Part shown: piece after piece, positions 29,883-40,105 of the stretch
How positions within the stretch are numbered: position 1 is the stretch's first letter
Layout: each line of letters opens with the position of its first letter
NCBI RefSeq assembly: GCF_017876625.1
Contig: NZ_JAGIOH010000001.1
Location: 1,612,001 to 1,676,000 of the forward strand
Length of the DNA: 64,000 nt
Origin: Streptomyces syringium
GTDB lineage: Bacteria; Actinomycetota; Actinomycetes; Streptomycetales; Streptomycetaceae
Direction: 5' to 3'
Translations under genes and position numbers: made by a program
Notes under the pieces: model-generated
The model's input: only the letters and a program-made list of their open reading frames with translations
What the model was told of the DNA's origin: nothing
The model's database searches: none

Positions 29883-30083
29883 ATGCATGCGAGCAAGGGC
29901 GACCGCTTGGTGACGCACGGCCGCGTAGTCGGGGAGCACGACCGGGTCGTGGAGATCGTGGAAGTGCTGGGCCCGAACGGCACGCCGCCGTTCCGCGTCC
30001 GCGCGGCGAACGGACACGAGACGATCATGTCGCCGGGCCCCGACACCAGCGTGGACCACCGCAAGTCCGGAGAGCAGATCTAG
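29883..30083 (+). CDS. DUF1918 domain protein
   Basis: This 66-residue protein matches the actinobacterial DUF1918 family, a small beta-barrel (SH3-like) protein: MHASKGDRLVTHGRVVG, then HDRVVEIVEVLGPNG, PFRVRAANGHETIMSPGPDT. Function is unknown. GGAAGGG precedes the ATG at 29883; an upstream in-frame ATG (29832) would add a segment without homology. It is a single-gene unit, convergent with a glycosidase gene. Confidence 0.9.
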   Translation: MHASKGDRLVTHGRVVGEHDRVVEIVEVLGPNGTPPFRVRAANGHETIMSPGPDTSVDHRKSGEQI

Positions 30084-30121
30084 CCGCCCCTCCGGCCGAA
30101 CCCCACCGAGTCCTTCCACGG

Positions 30122-31375
30122 TCAGCGCGGCGGGCGCGCGCGGTCGGGATAGTGGTCGGCGACCACGCGCGCCATCGCCCCGATGGGGTCGGCGACGACC
30201 TGCTTCGTGGAGAAGTAGATGTTGCCGCGCACCTCGGGGTGGCTCCGGCCGAGGTCGAGGTGGCGGGAGAGCTCGGCCGGGTCCTGCCAGGGCGCGGGCT
30301 GGCCCGCCGCACCCGCCTTGTACAGCGCCTCGCCGATGTAGAGATGGACGTCCGTGCCGCGCACGGTCTGCGCCCACCAGGGGACGAGCTTGGCGTAGTC
30401 GGCGGCGGCGAAGCCGATGTGCCAGTAGATCTGCGGAACGATGTAGTCGATCCACTCCTCGCGCACCCATCTTCGGGTGTCGGCGTACAGATCGTCGTAG
30501 GTCTGCACCCCGGCGCGGGTGTCGGAGCCCAGCGGATCGGTGGCCCGGTTGCGCCAGATGGCGAAGGGGCTGATCCCGAACTTCACATGCCGCTTGCGCC
30601 TCTTGATGCGCACCCCCATCTCGTGCACCAGCCGGTCGATGTTGTCCCGCCGCCAGGCCGCCCGGTCGGGGAAGCCCGCGCCGTAGCGCTCGAACGCGGC
30701 GGTGTCGTCGAAGGCCTGCCCGGCCACCGGGTAGGGGTAGAAGTAGTCGTCGAAGTGCACGCCGTCGAGGTCGTAGCGGGTGACCGCGTCGAGGATCGCG
30801 TCCTGGACGAAGCGGCGGACCTCGGGCAGCCCGGGGTTGTAGTACAGCTTTCCGCCGTAGGGCAGCACCCAGTCGGGGTGCTGCCGCGCCGGGTGGGTGG
30901 CGACCAGCCGGGTGGGGTCGGTGTGGTTGGCGACGCGGTAGGGGTTGAACCAGCCGTGCAGCTCCAGCCGGCGCCGGTGCGCCTCCCGCACCGCGAAGGC
31001 GAGCGGATCCCAGCCGGGGTGCTTTCCCTGAGTGCCGGTCAGGTACTCCGACCACGGCTCGTACGGGGAGGGCCAGAAGGCGTCGGCGGTGGGACGGATC
31101 TGCAGGATCACGGCATTGAGCCGCCGGGCGACGGCCGTGTCGAACAGGGCGAGCAGCTCGGCCCGCTGCGCCTCGGGTTCGAGGCCCGGCCTGGACGGCC
31201 AGTCGATGTTCACGACGGTCGCGGTCCACATGCCTCGGAACTCACGCTTCCGCCTGGCTTCGCCGTCACCGGCGTCCGCCGCCACGTTCCGCGCCCGTGC
31301 CTCACCTGTCGCCAGCATGACGGACATCGCACCCGCGGCCGCCACAGTGAACCCTCTTCGGCTGATACGTCCCAT
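30122..31375 (-). CDS. Secreted GHL10-type (DUF187) glycoside hydrolase-like protein
   Basis: This exported protein of about 417 residues has a twin-arginine signal (RISRRGFTVAAAGA). The DUF187/GHL10 TIM barrel begins at EFRGMWTATVVNIDWPS and includes DTAVARRLNAVILQIRPTADAFW, LHGWFNPYRVAN, the DLDGVHFDDYFYPYP block with acidic residues at the active site, and WIDYIVPQIYWHIGF. Substrate is probably a cell-wall or extracellular polysaccharide. The start is ATG 31373-31375 with AAGGAG ten bases upstream. It appears monocistronic. Confidence 0.88.
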   Translation of the reverse strand: MGRISRRGFTVAAAGAMSVMLATGEARARNVAADAGDGEARRKREFRGMWTATVVNIDWPSRPGLEPEAQRAELLALFDTAVARRLNAVILQIRPTADAFWPSPYEPWSEYLTGTQGKHPGWDPLAFAVREAHRRRLELHGWFNPYRVANHTDPTRLVATHPARQHPDWVLPYGGKLYYNPGLPEVRRFVQDAILDAVTRYDLDGVHFDDYFYPYPVAGQAFDDTAAFERYGAGFPDRAAWRRDNIDRLVHEMGVRIKRRKRHVKFGISPFAIWRNRATDPLGSDTRAGVQTYDDLYADTRRWVREEWIDYIVPQIYWHIGFAAADYAKLVPWWAQTVRGTDVHLYIGEALYKAGAAGQPAPWQDPAELSRHLDLGRSHPEVRGNIYFSTKQVVADPIGAMARVVADHYPDRARPPR

Positions 31376-31560
31376 ATGCGTGCCACTCCTTGTCGGATCG
31401 GTCACACCGTATGCGCACAGCATGCCCGCCCCGGCCCCATCAGCACCGCCTGTCGCGGAGTAACGTCTGGACCGAGGCGGGAGCCGGGGGTCTCCACACC
31501 GACACGATCGGTGGGAGGACAGGCCCCCGCCGGTCGACCAAGATCAGCGAAAGGCACGAT

Positions 31561-32430
31561 GTGACGGACTCAGTGGCCGACGTGACACGCGTCGGAGTGG
31601 TGGGCTGCGGTCAGATGGGCGCGGGCATCGCGGAGGTGTGTGCCCGTTCCGGCCTGGACGTCAAGGTCGCGGAGACCACCGGTGAGGCCCTGGAGCTCGG
31701 CCGCACCCGTCTGACCAACTCCCTCGGCAAGGCCGCCGAACGCGGCAAGATCACCGAGGAGGAGCGCGACGCGACCCTGGCACGGCTGAGCTTCACCACC
31801 GACCTGGGCGAGTTCGCCGACCGCGATCTGGTCATCGAGGCGGTCGTCGAGAACGAGCAGGTCAAGACCGAGATCTTCCAGGTGCTCGACCAGGTGGTCA
31901 CCCGCCCGGACGCGATCCTGGCCTCCAACACCTCCTCCATCCCGCTGGTGAAGCTGGCCGTCGCGACCTCGCGGCCCGACCAGGTCATCGGCATCCACTT
32001 CTTCAACCCGGCCCCGGTGCAGCAGCTCGTCGAGCTGATCCCGGCACTGACCACCGGCGAGGAGACGATCAAGCGCGCCGAGGCGCTGGTCGGCAAGATC
32101 CTGGGCAAGCACGCCATCCGCGCCCAGGACCGTTCCGGCTTCGTCGTGAACGCGCTGCTGATTCCGTATCTGCTCTCCGCGATCCGCATGTTCGAGTCCG
32201 GCATCGCCAGCCGCGAGGACATCGACAACGGCATGGAGCTGGGCTGTGCCCACCCCATGGGTCCGCTCAAGCTCTCCGACCTGATCGGTCTGGACACCGT
32301 CGCCTCGGTCGCCGACAGCATGTACCAGGAATACAAGGAGCCGCTGTACGCCGCTCCCCCGCTGCTCCAGCGCATGGTCGACGCGGGCCGGCTGGGCCGC
32401 AAGACGGGCTCGGGCTTCTACTCGTACTGA
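31561..32430 (+). CDS. 3-hydroxybutyryl-CoA dehydrogenase
   Basis: This is an NAD(P)-dependent dehydrogenase of about 289 residues for (S)-3-hydroxyacyl-CoA. The Rossmann motif is GVVGCGQMGAGIAEVCARSG. DLVIEAVVENEQVK and ASNTSSIPLVKLA follow, then the catalytic His region IGIHFFNPAPVQQLVELIP. The C-terminal domain (SGFVVNALLIPYLLSAIRM, LGCAHPMGPLKLSDLIGLD) is of full length. It starts at GTG 31561 after AAAGG. It may serve fatty-acid oxidation or butyryl-CoA supply. A very strong hairpin follows, so it is a single-gene unit. Confidence 0.94.
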   Translation: MTDSVADVTRVGVVGCGQMGAGIAEVCARSGLDVKVAETTGEALELGRTRLTNSLGKAAERGKITEEERDATLARLSFTTDLGEFADRDLVIEAVVENEQVKTEIFQVLDQVVTRPDAILASNTSSIPLVKLAVATSRPDQVIGIHFFNPAPVQQLVELIPALTTGEETIKRAEALVGKILGKHAIRAQDRSGFVVNALLIPYLLSAIRMFESGIASREDIDNGMELGCAHPMGPLKLSDLIGLDTVASVADSMYQEYKEPLYAAPPLLQRMVDAGRLGRKTGSGFYSY

Positions 32431-32448
32431 GCCGGACCCTCGCGCCAT

Positions 32449-32494
32449 GTCACCGCCGCACACCCCGTGTTCACACGGGGTGTGCGGCGGTGAC
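32449..32494 (+). terminator. Perfect 21-bp hairpin after the hydroxybutyryl-CoA dehydrogenase gene
   Basis: Bases 32449-32469 pair without mismatch to 32474-32494 around TTCA. It starts 18 bases past the stop. There is no U-tract, but the stem is extremely stable. Confidence 0.85.
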
Positions 32495-32594
32495 TCGCAC
32501 ATACCCTCCGCACACGCTCCCGCCCCGCCTGTCCACGCGGTTGACTCACCTCGTCGAGCAGACCTGGAAGAGCCTTCCGGAAGGGGAACGGACC

Positions 32595-32852
32595 GTGACC
32601 AGCCATCCCGAGCACGCCGTCAAGTCGGCCGAGCTCGCGGAATTACGTCGTAGCCTCGATGTCGGGGTCGCCCGCATCGACGGCCACCTCGCCCTCCTCA
32701 CCCAGCGCAGCGATCAGTCGGAACGCGAGATCAACGAGATGACCGGCCGGGTACGGGCCCTGGAGCACGGCAGGTGGCCGCTGCCGTCACTGGCCGCGCT
32801 CACCGGCCTCGCCGCCCTGGGGGTCGCCGTCTGGCAGGCGGCCGGCCGATGA
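32595..32852 (+). CDS. Small protein with coiled coil and C-terminal membrane anchor
   Basis: This ORF of about 85 residues starts at GTG 32595, eight bases after AAGGGG. It has a charged helical stretch (SAELAELRRSLDVGVARIDGHLALLTQRSDQSEREINEMTGRVRALEHG) that looks like a coiled coil. One C-terminal transmembrane helix follows ([15 protein letters not shown]), giving a tail-anchored layout like phage hemolysin-XhlA-type or hypothetical actinobacterial proteins. Function is unknown. It lies between a strong terminator and a convergent NUDIX gene, so it is transcribed alone. Confidence 0.7.
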   Translation: MTSHPEHAVKSAELAELRRSLDVGVARIDGHLALLTQRSDQSEREINEMTGRVRALEHGRWPLPSLAALTGLAALGVAVWQAAGR

Positions 32853-32890
32853 GCGCGGGACGCTCCCGGCCCGCGGTGGGGGCCCGGCGG

Positions 32891-33421
32891 TCAGCCGAGC
32901 CGCAAATGGTGCAGCAGCAGTAGCGCGGCCGCCATGTTGGCGGCCGGGACCTCACCGCGGGTGATCATGTCGGGTACCAGCTTGAGCGGCACCCACTCCC
33001 GGCGGTCCGACTCGAAGCCGTCCTCCGGATCACCGAGGTACTCGGCCTCGTCCGTCCAGTAGATGTGATGCCGGGCGTCGGTGAGACCGTTGGACGGTTC
33101 CACTGTCATCAGGTGTCGCAGGGGGCCCGGCCGCCATCCGGTCTCCTCCTCCATCTCACGGGCCGCGGCACGGGCGATGTCCTCGCCGTCCTCCACGACC
33201 CCGGCGGCCAGCTCCCAGCCCCAGTTGTCGGTGATGAAACGGTGCCGCCACAGCAGCAGAACCTCGTTCGCCTCGTTGACCACCGTGGCCACGGCGACGG
33301 GCCGCAGCCGGATCAGGAAGTGGTCGAGGTGGCGGCCGTCGGGGAGTTCGACGTCCGCGAGATTGACCCGGAACCACCGGTTCTCGTAGACGCTCCGCTC
33401 GCTGAGATTCTTCCAACGCAC
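32891..33421 (-). CDS. NUDIX hydrolase (ADP-ribose pyrophosphatase-like)
   Basis: This NUDIX protein of about 176 residues hydrolyses nucleoside diphosphate derivatives. The Nudix box reads GVVEDGEDIARAAAREMEEETGW, which fits the GX5EX7REUXEEXGU pattern. The upstream WRHRFITDNWGWELAAG and the N-terminal RSVYENRWFRVNLADVELPDG resemble ADP-ribose pyrophosphatases. I choose the GTG at 33419-33421 (GGAAGGTGG upstream); a GTG at 33451 is in frame but abuts its own GGAGG. It follows the NsdA-like regulator with a short gap. Confidence 0.87.
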   Translation of the reverse strand: MRWKNLSERSVYENRWFRVNLADVELPDGRHLDHFLIRLRPVAVATVVNEANEVLLLWRHRFITDNWGWELAAGVVEDGEDIARAAAREMEEETGWRPGPLRHLMTVEPSNGLTDARHHIYWTDEAEYLGDPEDGFESDRREWVPLKLVPDMITRGEVPAANMAAALLLLHHLRLG

Positions 33422-33467
33422 GTGTATGCCACCTTCCGCCGAGGTGGCCACCTCCCGGGCGCTGTCC

Positions 33468-34805
33468 TCACAAGGGCACGCGCAGCGCCCCGTCGATCAT
33501 CTCGGCGGCCTCGGCCGTGGCCGCGCACCCACTTTCGATCAGGTGCTCGCGCACCGCTCGGAGCCGGTCCCGTAACCGCTGCGATTCCATGCCTCTCGCC
33601 TGCTCGGTCATCTCCCGCGCGGTGGCCACCGCCTTGTCCGCGTCTCCTTGACGCAGCTCGATGTGCGTGAGCATGGCGAGCCGGTGGACACGGCCCCGGT
33701 CGTGCGCGGGGGTGTCGACCGCCCGGTCCGCGTGCTCACGGGCGGGTCCGAGGTCACCGAGGCTGAGCAGCGCCTCGGCGACCTGCACGTTCACCAGTCC
33801 GGGCTGTACGTAGCCGGTCTCGGCGGGCTCCTGGCCGCGGTGGATGCGCTCGGCGGCGGTCTCGGCGCGGCGGATGCAGGCGAGTGCCCCGCCGCCGTCG
33901 CCGAGCCGGGCATAGGCCTTGGCCTGCATGGCGTAGAGGTCGGCGGCGAGCGCCGGGGTGAGGTGCGCGCCCGCCGCCCGCAGCGCGGACTCGGCGAAGG
34001 CGACCGCCTGCCGGTACTCCCCCATGAACAGCGACTGGTTGACGAGAAGGGCGATGACGTACGCGCCGAGCCCGCGGTCCCCGCTGGCCTTGGCGAGCCG
34101 CAGCGCCTGGTGGAAATAGCGCTGGGCCAGCCCGTGCGCGTCGGAGTCGTACGCACAGATCCCGGCGACCGCGACCAGGCCCCCGGTGGCGCGGTGCAGC
34201 TGACGGCCCGTCTCGTCGGGGTAGCTGCCGCGCAGCAGGGGCGCGGCCTCGGCGTTGAGGAAGCCGACGACCCGGGCGCGGGTCGCGATGCCGCCCGCCT
34301 TGCGGTACATCTGCTCGTAGTGCGCGCGGGCCGCGCGCAGCATCTCGATGTCCTCCATGGATACCCGGGTCAGACCGCGCCGGGAGACGTCGGCGTCCTC
34401 GGGCGGGTTCTCCCACTCCCAGACCGGGATCACGGCGGGGGTGCCGGTCACGGCCGGGGCGCTGACGACGTGCTCGCGCTGCTGCTCGTCGGAGCGCCAC
34501 AGCGCGGTGGCCCGTTCGACGAAGCCGGAGAGCGGGGTGCCCGGCACCCGGGGGCTGCCGGGGGTGCCGAGGCCGATGTCGTCGAGGGTCAGCGCGCGGT
34601 GCAGCCGCTCGCCGAGGACCTCGCAGATCAGGTCCGGCACCTGGCCACGCGGCCGCTGGCCGCGCAACCAGCGGGCGACGGCGGTGTGTTCATAGCGCAA
34701 CGCCAGTCCACGGGCGCGGCCGGCCGCGTTGACATGGGCGGCCAGGCCCGCGTGGGAGATCCCCGCCTCGTCGAGAATGGCGTCGAGCAGAGTGTTGGGC
34801 TCCAT
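33468..34805 (-). CDS. NsdA-like transcriptional regulator with TPR repeats
   Basis: This 445-residue protein belongs to the Streptomyces family with a conserved N-terminal helix-turn-helix-like domain (LLDAILDEAGISHAGLAAHVN...TAVARWLRGQRPRGQVPDLICEVLGE) and a C-terminal tetratricopeptide superhelix (residues about 160-430, for example AGICAYDSDAHGLAQRYFHQALRLAKASGD). NsdA itself represses sporulation and antibiotic production; whether this is the orthologue or a paralogue is not certain from sequence. The ATG at 34805 has GGAGG six bases upstream. NUDIX follows on the same strand. Confidence 0.85.
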   Translation of the reverse strand: MEPNTLLDAILDEAGISHAGLAAHVNAAGRARGLALRYEHTAVARWLRGQRPRGQVPDLICEVLGERLHRALTLDDIGLGTPGSPRVPGTPLSGFVERATALWRSDEQQREHVVSAPAVTGTPAVIPVWEWENPPEDADVSRRGLTRVSMEDIEMLRAARAHYEQMYRKAGGIATRARVVGFLNAEAAPLLRGSYPDETGRQLHRATGGLVAVAGICAYDSDAHGLAQRYFHQALRLAKASGDRGLGAYVIALLVNQSLFMGEYRQAVAFAESALRAAGAHLTPALAADLYAMQAKAYARLGDGGGALACIRRAETAAERIHRGQEPAETGYVQPGLVNVQVAEALLSLGDLGPAREHADRAVDTPAHDRGRVHRLAMLTHIELRQGDADKAVATAREMTEQARGMESQRLRDRLRAVREHLIESGCAATAEAAEMIDGALRVPL

Positions 34806-34932
34806 CCTGCCCTCCGGAAACGCTCGGTGGGATCAGCGTAAGGGAGATCCCTTCGCACGGGGTGTGAACGGGTCACCGCCGTGCGTGGCCGCCGGGCGGC
34901 TCTTTCCGGCCACCGGGAGCTGTCGGCAGTCG

Positions 34933-36168
34933 TCAGGAGCGGGGCCTGCCGACGCGCGCGAGGTCGGCGTGGGGGGTGTGCACCGGGAGGCGCTGCCGGT
35001 CGTCCCGCAGGGCCAACAGGGCGATGTCATCGGTCAGCAGGCCCCCGGTGTGCCGCAGCAGCGCGCACCGCACGTGCTCGACGACCGTGGCGGGCACGAT
35101 GGGCGTGCCGTGCGCCGCCTCGGCCAGGACGCTCTCCAGCGGGAAGAACGCCCCCGCCGCGTTCCGCGCGTCCTCCGCGCCGTCGGTGTGCAGCACCAGC
35201 GCATCGCCGGGCAGCAGCCGGGGCAGCCGCATGACGGGCATCTCGGCCGGCAGCGGGAAGGCCCCGAGCGGCGGCAGTGGCTCCCCGGAGGTCACCACGA
35301 CGGCCCGCGCGCCGCCGTCGGCCGCGCATCGGAGCCGATACGGCCAGGGGTGGCCGCAGTTGAGCACCGCGACCTCGCCGTCGGCCCGCAGCTCCAGCAG
35401 CAGCACCGTGACGAATTCCTCGGCGCAGGACCTCTCCCGTTCGTCCTCCTGCTTCGGCGCGGGCGCCCCTACGGGCGCGCCGGGCGCTGCCGTGCGGGGC
35501 TCGGCGCCGGCCCGCTGGCCCAGGTGCCGCTGCAGGGCGCGCTCCAACCGCCGCAGCACGCCCGGCAGTTCCACCTCGTCGTGGGCGGCCTCACGGAAGC
35601 TGCCGAGCACGGCGGCGACGGTGCCGATCGCGCCGAGTCCGTGGCCGCGGACGTCGCCCATCACGATGCGCACCCCGTGCGGGGTGGCCAGCGCCTCGTA
35701 CAGATCGCCGCCGACCAGGGCCCCTTCGCTCGCCGACAGATGCCCGCCCGCGACGGTGATCCCGTCGATCCGGGGCGGCAGGGGACGCAGCAGGGCCTGC
35801 TGCGCGGTGGCGGCGATCTCGCGCAGCCGCTCCAGCTCCCGCAGCAGCCGCAGCCTGCGCCCCGTGGTGAGGTAGCCGGCCACGACGACGGCGAGGATCG
35901 CGCAGCAGGTGCCCGCGCGGCCCATCGGGTCCGGGTGGCCGGACGAACCGAGCGGGACGAGCGCGAAGAGCGCGCAGCCGCCGCCGAGCACGACGCACTG
36001 ACGGCGGCCGCTGCCGGCGCAGGCGATGGCGGGCGCGGCGGCGAGCAGTTGGATGAACGGGGTGCCCAGCGGGCTCAGGAGTTCAAAGACCACCACCCCG
36101 AGCACCCACAGTCCGGGCAGCGCGAACACCAGACCCCGCCAGCACCGCCCCGCCCCTGTAAGGATCAT
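34933..36168 (-). CDS. Membrane-anchored PP2C (SpoIIE/RsbU-type) serine phosphatase
   Basis: This protein of about 411 residues has three or four N-terminal membrane helices (GLVFALPGLWVLGVVVFELL, FIQLLAAAPAIACAG, CVVLGGGCALFALVPLG, CCAILAVVVAGYLTTG). A short coiled linker (LRLLRELERLREIAATAQQALLRPLPP) leads to the PPM phosphatase domain with GGDLYEAL, VMGDVRGHGLGA and LVLHTDGAEDARN. Acidic metal ligands are intact. Such proteins dephosphorylate anti-anti-sigma factors in stress or development signalling; the partner is not nearby. The start at 36168 is a best guess; an ATG at 36297 is in frame. Confidence 0.88.
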   Translation of the reverse strand: MILTGAGRCWRGLVFALPGLWVLGVVVFELLSPLGTPFIQLLAAAPAIACAGSGRRQCVVLGGGCALFALVPLGSSGHPDPMGRAGTCCAILAVVVAGYLTTGRRLRLLRELERLREIAATAQQALLRPLPPRIDGITVAGGHLSASEGALVGGDLYEALATPHGVRIVMGDVRGHGLGAIGTVAAVLGSFREAAHDEVELPGVLRRLERALQRHLGQRAGAEPRTAAPGAPVGAPAPKQEDERERSCAEEFVTVLLLELRADGEVAVLNCGHPWPYRLRCAADGGARAVVVTSGEPLPPLGAFPLPAEMPVMRLPRLLPGDALVLHTDGAEDARNAAGAFFPLESVLAEAAHGTPIVPATVVEHVRCALLRHTGGLLTDDIALLALRDDRQRLPVHTPHADLARVGRPRS

Positions 36169-36303
36169 GCCCGGTGGCCCCCCTAGCAGCAATGACGCGC
36201 TCGATTCTCGCGAGCACTCACGCCGAAGTAACGACCAGACCACCCATTTCCACCCTATTGAGTGATATTCGGAACGTGGGTCAGACATATGCGGCAATAA
36301 GCG

Positions 36304-36335
36304 AGGGGCGCACCCGGAGATCCGGATGCGCCCCT
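36304..36335 (-). terminator. Hairpin terminator of pheST
   Basis: Bases 36304-36318 pair with 36321-36335 with one mismatch, about 60 bases past the pheT stop. It lies in the 225-base gap before the PP2C gene, which otherwise shows no gene. Confidence 0.65.
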
Positions 36336-36393
36336 GCGCTGTACGTACGGCGGCCGGCCAGGCGGTACCAGGCGGCGGGCCGTGCGCTCGGTG

Positions 36394-38922
36394 TTACGCG
36401 CCGCGCAGGGCGGCTCCCGTGCGCTCGACGGCCGCGGCGACCGCGGCGTCGCGGGCTGCCGTGGCCTCCTCGGCGGTCAGCGTGCGGTCGGCGGCGCGGA
36501 AGCGCAGCGCGTAGGCCAGCGACTTCTTGCCCGCGCCGAGCTGTTCGCCGGTGAAGACGTCGAACAGGCGCAGCGACTCGAGGAGTTCACCCGCACCGGA
36601 CCGCAGTGCGGCCTCGACATCGGCCGCGGGGACCGAGGCGTCCACGACGAGCGCGACGTCCTGGGTGGCCACCGGGAAGGTGGACACGTGCGGGGCCCGG
36701 GCGACGCCGGTGCCCGCGCGCTCCAGCAGGTCGAGCTCGAGCTCCATCGCGCAGGTGCGCTCCGGCAGGCCGAACGCCTTGGTCACGCGCGGGTGCAGCT
36801 CGCCGGCGCTGCCGACGAACACCTCCGCGCCGTCGACCACCACGAAGAAGGCGGCACACCGGCCGGGGTGGAACGGCGCCCGCTGGTCCTGGCGGACGAG
36901 CAGCTCGGCACCGGCCTCACGGGCGACCGCGCGGGCCGCCTCGACGGCTTCCGCCCAGCCCGCCGGACGGCCCTGGCCCCACCAGCCGGGCAGCTCGCGC
37001 GCCCCGGCGAGGACGGCGGCCACGTGCCGCGGCTGCCGGGGCAGCGCGGCGTCGAGGCCGGCGATCTCCTCGTCGGTGGGGCGGCGGTCGACCGGCAGTC
37101 GGACCGAGCGACGCTCGTCACCGGTCGGCTGGAAGACCAGGCCCGTCTCGAAGAGCGCGAGGTCGCGCTCACCGCGGCCGTCGTTGCGGCGCAGGGCGCC
37201 GAAGAGCCCCGGCAGCAGCGTGGTGCGCAGCGCCGGCTCGGTGTCGGCGAGGGGGTTGACCAGGCGCACCACCGAGCGGCGCGCGTCGTCGGCCTCCAGG
37301 CCGAGGTGGTCGAGGGCCTCTTCCCCGATGAAGGGGTAGTTGGGCGCCTCGACGAAGCCCGCGCCGGCGAGCGCGCGGCCGACCCGGCGGTGCAGGCGCT
37401 GCCGCTCGGTCAGGCCACGCCCGGCGGGGGGCTGCGGCAGGGTGGAGGGCAGGTTCTCGTAGCCCTCCAGGCGGATGACCTCTTCGGCCAGGTCGTTGGG
37501 GTCGGTGAGGTCCGGCCGCCAGCTGGGCACGGTGACGATCAGCTCGTCCTGCCCGTAGACGTCGCAGCCGACCTCCTGGAGGCGGCGGACGACGGTCTCC
37601 CGGCCGTACTCGACACCGGCCACCCGGTCGGGGTGGTCGGCGCTGATCGAGATGGTGCGGGGCCCGCTGGGGGCGACGATCTCGGTGACACCGGCCTCGG
37701 CGCTGCCGCCCGCGAGCAGGACCATCAGGTCCACGGTCCGCTGGGCCGCCGCGGAGGCGGCGTTCGGGTCGACACCGCGCTCGAAGCGCTTGGACGCCTC
37801 GGAGGACAGCTTGTGACGGCGGGCCGTCCGCGCGATGGAGACGGCGTCGAAGTGCGCGGCCTCGATGATGATCTCGGTGGTGCCGCTGACCGCGCCCGTC
37901 TCGGGGTCCGCGGTGGCGTCCGCGATCTCGGTGTTGGCCCCGCCCATGACGCCCGCGAGCCCGATCGGCCCGTTGTTGTCGGTGATGACGAGGTCCTCGG
38001 CGTCCAGCACGCGCTTGGTGCCGTCGAGGGTGACGAGCTTCTCGCCCTGCTCGGCGCGGCGCACCCCGATCGGCCCGTCGATGCGGGACCGGTCGTAGGC
38101 GTGCAGCGGCTGGCCCAGCTCGAGCATCACGTAGTTCGTGACGTCGACGGCCAGCGAGACCGGGCGCATGCCCGCCTTCTGCAGCCGGCGGCGGAGCCAG
38201 ATCGGCGAGTGCGCCTCGGGGTCGAGACCGGTGACCGTGCGGGCGGTGAAGCGCGCGCAGCCGGCCGGGTCGGCGACCTTGACCATGTAGCCGTAGCTGT
38301 TGGGCGCGGGCACGTCCAGCAGGGCCGGGTCGCGCAGCGGCAGCCCGTAGGCGGTCGCGGCCTCGCGGGCGACGCCGCGCATCGACAGGCAGTAACCCCG
38401 GTCGGGGGTGACGGCGATGTCGAGGACCTCGTCGACCAGCTCGAGCAGCTCGATGGCGTCGGTGCCCACCTCGTGCTCCGGCGGCAGGACGATGATGCCG
38501 CCCGTGCCGTCGTCGCCCATGCCCAGCTCGTCGCCCGAGCAGATCATGCCGTGGGAGGTGCGGCCGTAGGTCTTGCGCGCGGCGATCGCGAAGTCGCCGG
38601 GCAGCACGGCGCCGGGCAGCACCACGACGACCTTGTCGCCGACGGAGAAGTTGCGCGCACCGCAGACGATCTCCTGCGGTTCGCCCGTGCCGTTGGCCCG
38701 GCCGACGTCGACCGTGCAGAAGCGGATGGGCTTACGGAAGCCCTCCAGCTCCTCGATCGTGAGGACCTTGCCGACGACCAGGGGGCCCTTGAGGCCGGTG
38801 CCGAGCTGCTCGACACGCTCGACCTCGAGGCCGGCGGCGACGAGTTTGGCCTGTACGTCGCGACCGGTCTCACCGGCCGGCAGGTCGACGTATTCCCGCA
38901 GCCAAGAAAGCGGGACCCGCAT
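36394..38922 (-). CDS. pheT: Phenylalanyl-tRNA synthetase beta subunit
   Basis: PheT is the large subunit of the alpha2-beta2 synthetase and edits mischarged Tyr-tRNA(Phe). The 842-residue protein opens with [15 protein letters not shown] and carries the tRNA-binding OB domain ([25 protein letters not shown]), B3/B4 editing domain, B5 DNA-binding-like domain and the C-terminal anticodon-binding domain with [16 protein letters not shown]. Its ATG overlaps the pheS stop by one base (TGATG), so the subunits are made by coupled translation. Length is normal for the long-beta class. Confidence 0.98.
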   Translation of the reverse strand: MRVPLSWLREYVDLPAGETGRDVQAKLVAAGLEVERVEQLGTGLKGPLVVGKVLTIEELEGFRKPIRFCTVDVGRANGTGEPQEIVCGARNFSVGDKVVVVLPGAVLPGDFAIAARKTYGRTSHGMICSGDELGMGDDGTGGIIVLPPEHEVGTDAIELLELVDEVLDIAVTPDRGYCLSMRGVAREAATAYGLPLRDPALLDVPAPNSYGYMVKVADPAGCARFTARTVTGLDPEAHSPIWLRRRLQKAGMRPVSLAVDVTNYVMLELGQPLHAYDRSRIDGPIGVRRAEQGEKLVTLDGTKRVLDAEDLVITDNNGPIGLAGVMGGANTEIADATADPETGAVSGTTEIIIEAAHFDAVSIARTARRHKLSSEASKRFERGVDPNAASAAAQRTVDLMVLLAGGSAEAGVTEIVAPSGPRTISISADHPDRVAGVEYGRETVVRRLQEVGCDVYGQDELIVTVPSWRPDLTDPNDLAEEVIRLEGYENLPSTLPQPPAGRGLTERQRLHRRVGRALAGAGFVEAPNYPFIGEEALDHLGLEADDARRSVVRLVNPLADTEPALRTTLLPGLFGALRRNDGRGERDLALFETGLVFQPTGDERRSVRLPVDRRPTDEEIAGLDAALPRQPRHVAAVLAGARELPGWWGQGRPAGWAEAVEAARAVAREAGAELLVRQDQRAPFHPGRCAAFFVVVDGAEVFVGSAGELHPRVTKAFGLPERTCAMELELDLLERAGTGVARAPHVSTFPVATQDVALVVDASVPAADVEAALRSGAGELLESLRLFDVFTGEQLGAGKKSLAYALRFRAADRTLTAEEATAARDAAVAAAVERTGAALRGA

Positions 38923-40043
38923 CAGATCTCCATCCCGAACGGCCGGGTGAAGCGCACGTCACCCTCGACCATGTCTCGCATGTCTTCGACGTTGTGGCGG
39001 AACATGAGCATGCGCTCGATGCCGAACCCGAAGGCGAATCCGCTGTACTTCTCCGGGTCGATGCCCGCAGCCACCAGCACCCGCGGGTTGACCATGCCGC
39101 AGCCGCCCAGCTCGATCCAGCCCTCGCTGGAGCAGGTGCGGCAGGGGCGGTCGGGGTTGCCGACCGACTCGCCGCGGCACACGTAGCACCGCATGTCCAT
39201 CTCGGCGGACGGCTCGGTGAACGGGAAGTAGTTCGGCCGCAGCCGGGTGGTCACACCGGCCCCGAAGAGCGCCTGGACCATGTGGTCCAGGGTGCCCTTG
39301 AGGTCCGCCATGGTCAGGCCCTCGTCGATGGCGAGCAGCTCGACCTGGTGGAAGACCGGGGTGTGCGTGGCGTCCAGCTCGTCGGTGCGGTAGACGCGGC
39401 CCGGGCAGATCACGTAGATGGGCGGCTCACGGTCGAGCATGCTGCGGACCTGCACCGGGGAGGTGTGGGTGCGCAGCACGACGCCGGAGTCGGCCTTGCC
39501 GTCGCCGTCCTGGACGAAGAAGGTGTCCTGCATGGCGCGGGCCGGGTGGTCCGGCTCGAAGTTCAGGGCGTCGAAGTTGAACCACTCGGCCTCGACCTCG
39601 GGGCCCTCGGCGACCTCGTAGCCCATCGCGACGAAGACGTCCTCGATGCGCTCGGAGAGCGTGGTCAGCGGGTGCCGGGCACCGGCAGGGACGCGGTCGT
39701 ACGGCAGGGTGACGTCGACGGCCTCCTCGACCAGCACACGGGCGTCACGCTCCGCCTCCAGCTCCACCTGGCGGGCGGCGAGGGCCTTGCTCACGGCACC
39801 GCGGGCCATGCCCACGCGCTTGCCGGCCTCGGCCTTGGCCTGCGGCGGGAGCGCGCCGATCTCGCGGTTGGCGAGGGACAGCGGCGACGTGGGACCGGTG
39901 TGCGCGATCTTCGCCTCGTGGAGGGCCTCGAGGTCGCCGGCGGCGGCGAAGGCGGCGAGCGCTTCGCCCCGCATCCGCTCGATCTCTTCCGGTTTCAGTG
40001 CCTCGACCTCGACAGGGTCGTACGACTTATTGGGTGCGGACAT
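38922..40043 (-). CDS. pheS: Phenylalanyl-tRNA synthetase alpha subunit
   Basis: PheS holds the class II catalytic core. The protein has about 373 residues: an N-terminal coiled-coil arm, motif 1 near [12 protein letters not shown], motif 2 ([44 protein letters not shown]) and motif 3 ([17 protein letters not shown]). Between them, [16 protein letters not shown] has four Cys that could bind zinc, an insertion absent from E. coli PheS but familiar in actinobacteria. I start at ATG 40041-40043; the ribosome-binding site is weak and the longer ORF start is not homologous. Confidence 0.97.
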   Translation of the reverse strand: MSAPNKSYDPVEVEALKPEEIERMRGEALAAFAAAGDLEALHEAKIAHTGPTSPLSLANREIGALPPQAKAEAGKRVGMARGAVSKALAARQVELEAERDARVLVEEAVDVTLPYDRVPAGARHPLTTLSERIEDVFVAMGYEVAEGPEVEAEWFNFDALNFEPDHPARAMQDTFFVQDGDGKADSGVVLRTHTSPVQVRSMLDREPPIYVICPGRVYRTDELDATHTPVFHQVELLAIDEGLTMADLKGTLDHMVQALFGAGVTTRLRPNYFPFTEPSAEMDMRCYVCRGESVGNPDRPCRTCSSEGWIELGGCGMVNPRVLVAAGIDPEKYSGFAFGFGIERMLMFRHNVEDMRDMVEGDVRFTRPFGMEI

Positions 40044-40105
40044 CTCTTCCCGTGCTTCCGATCGGCTGGCTTCGCTTCGCTGCGCGGCTTTGCCCGACTG
40101 AGTTG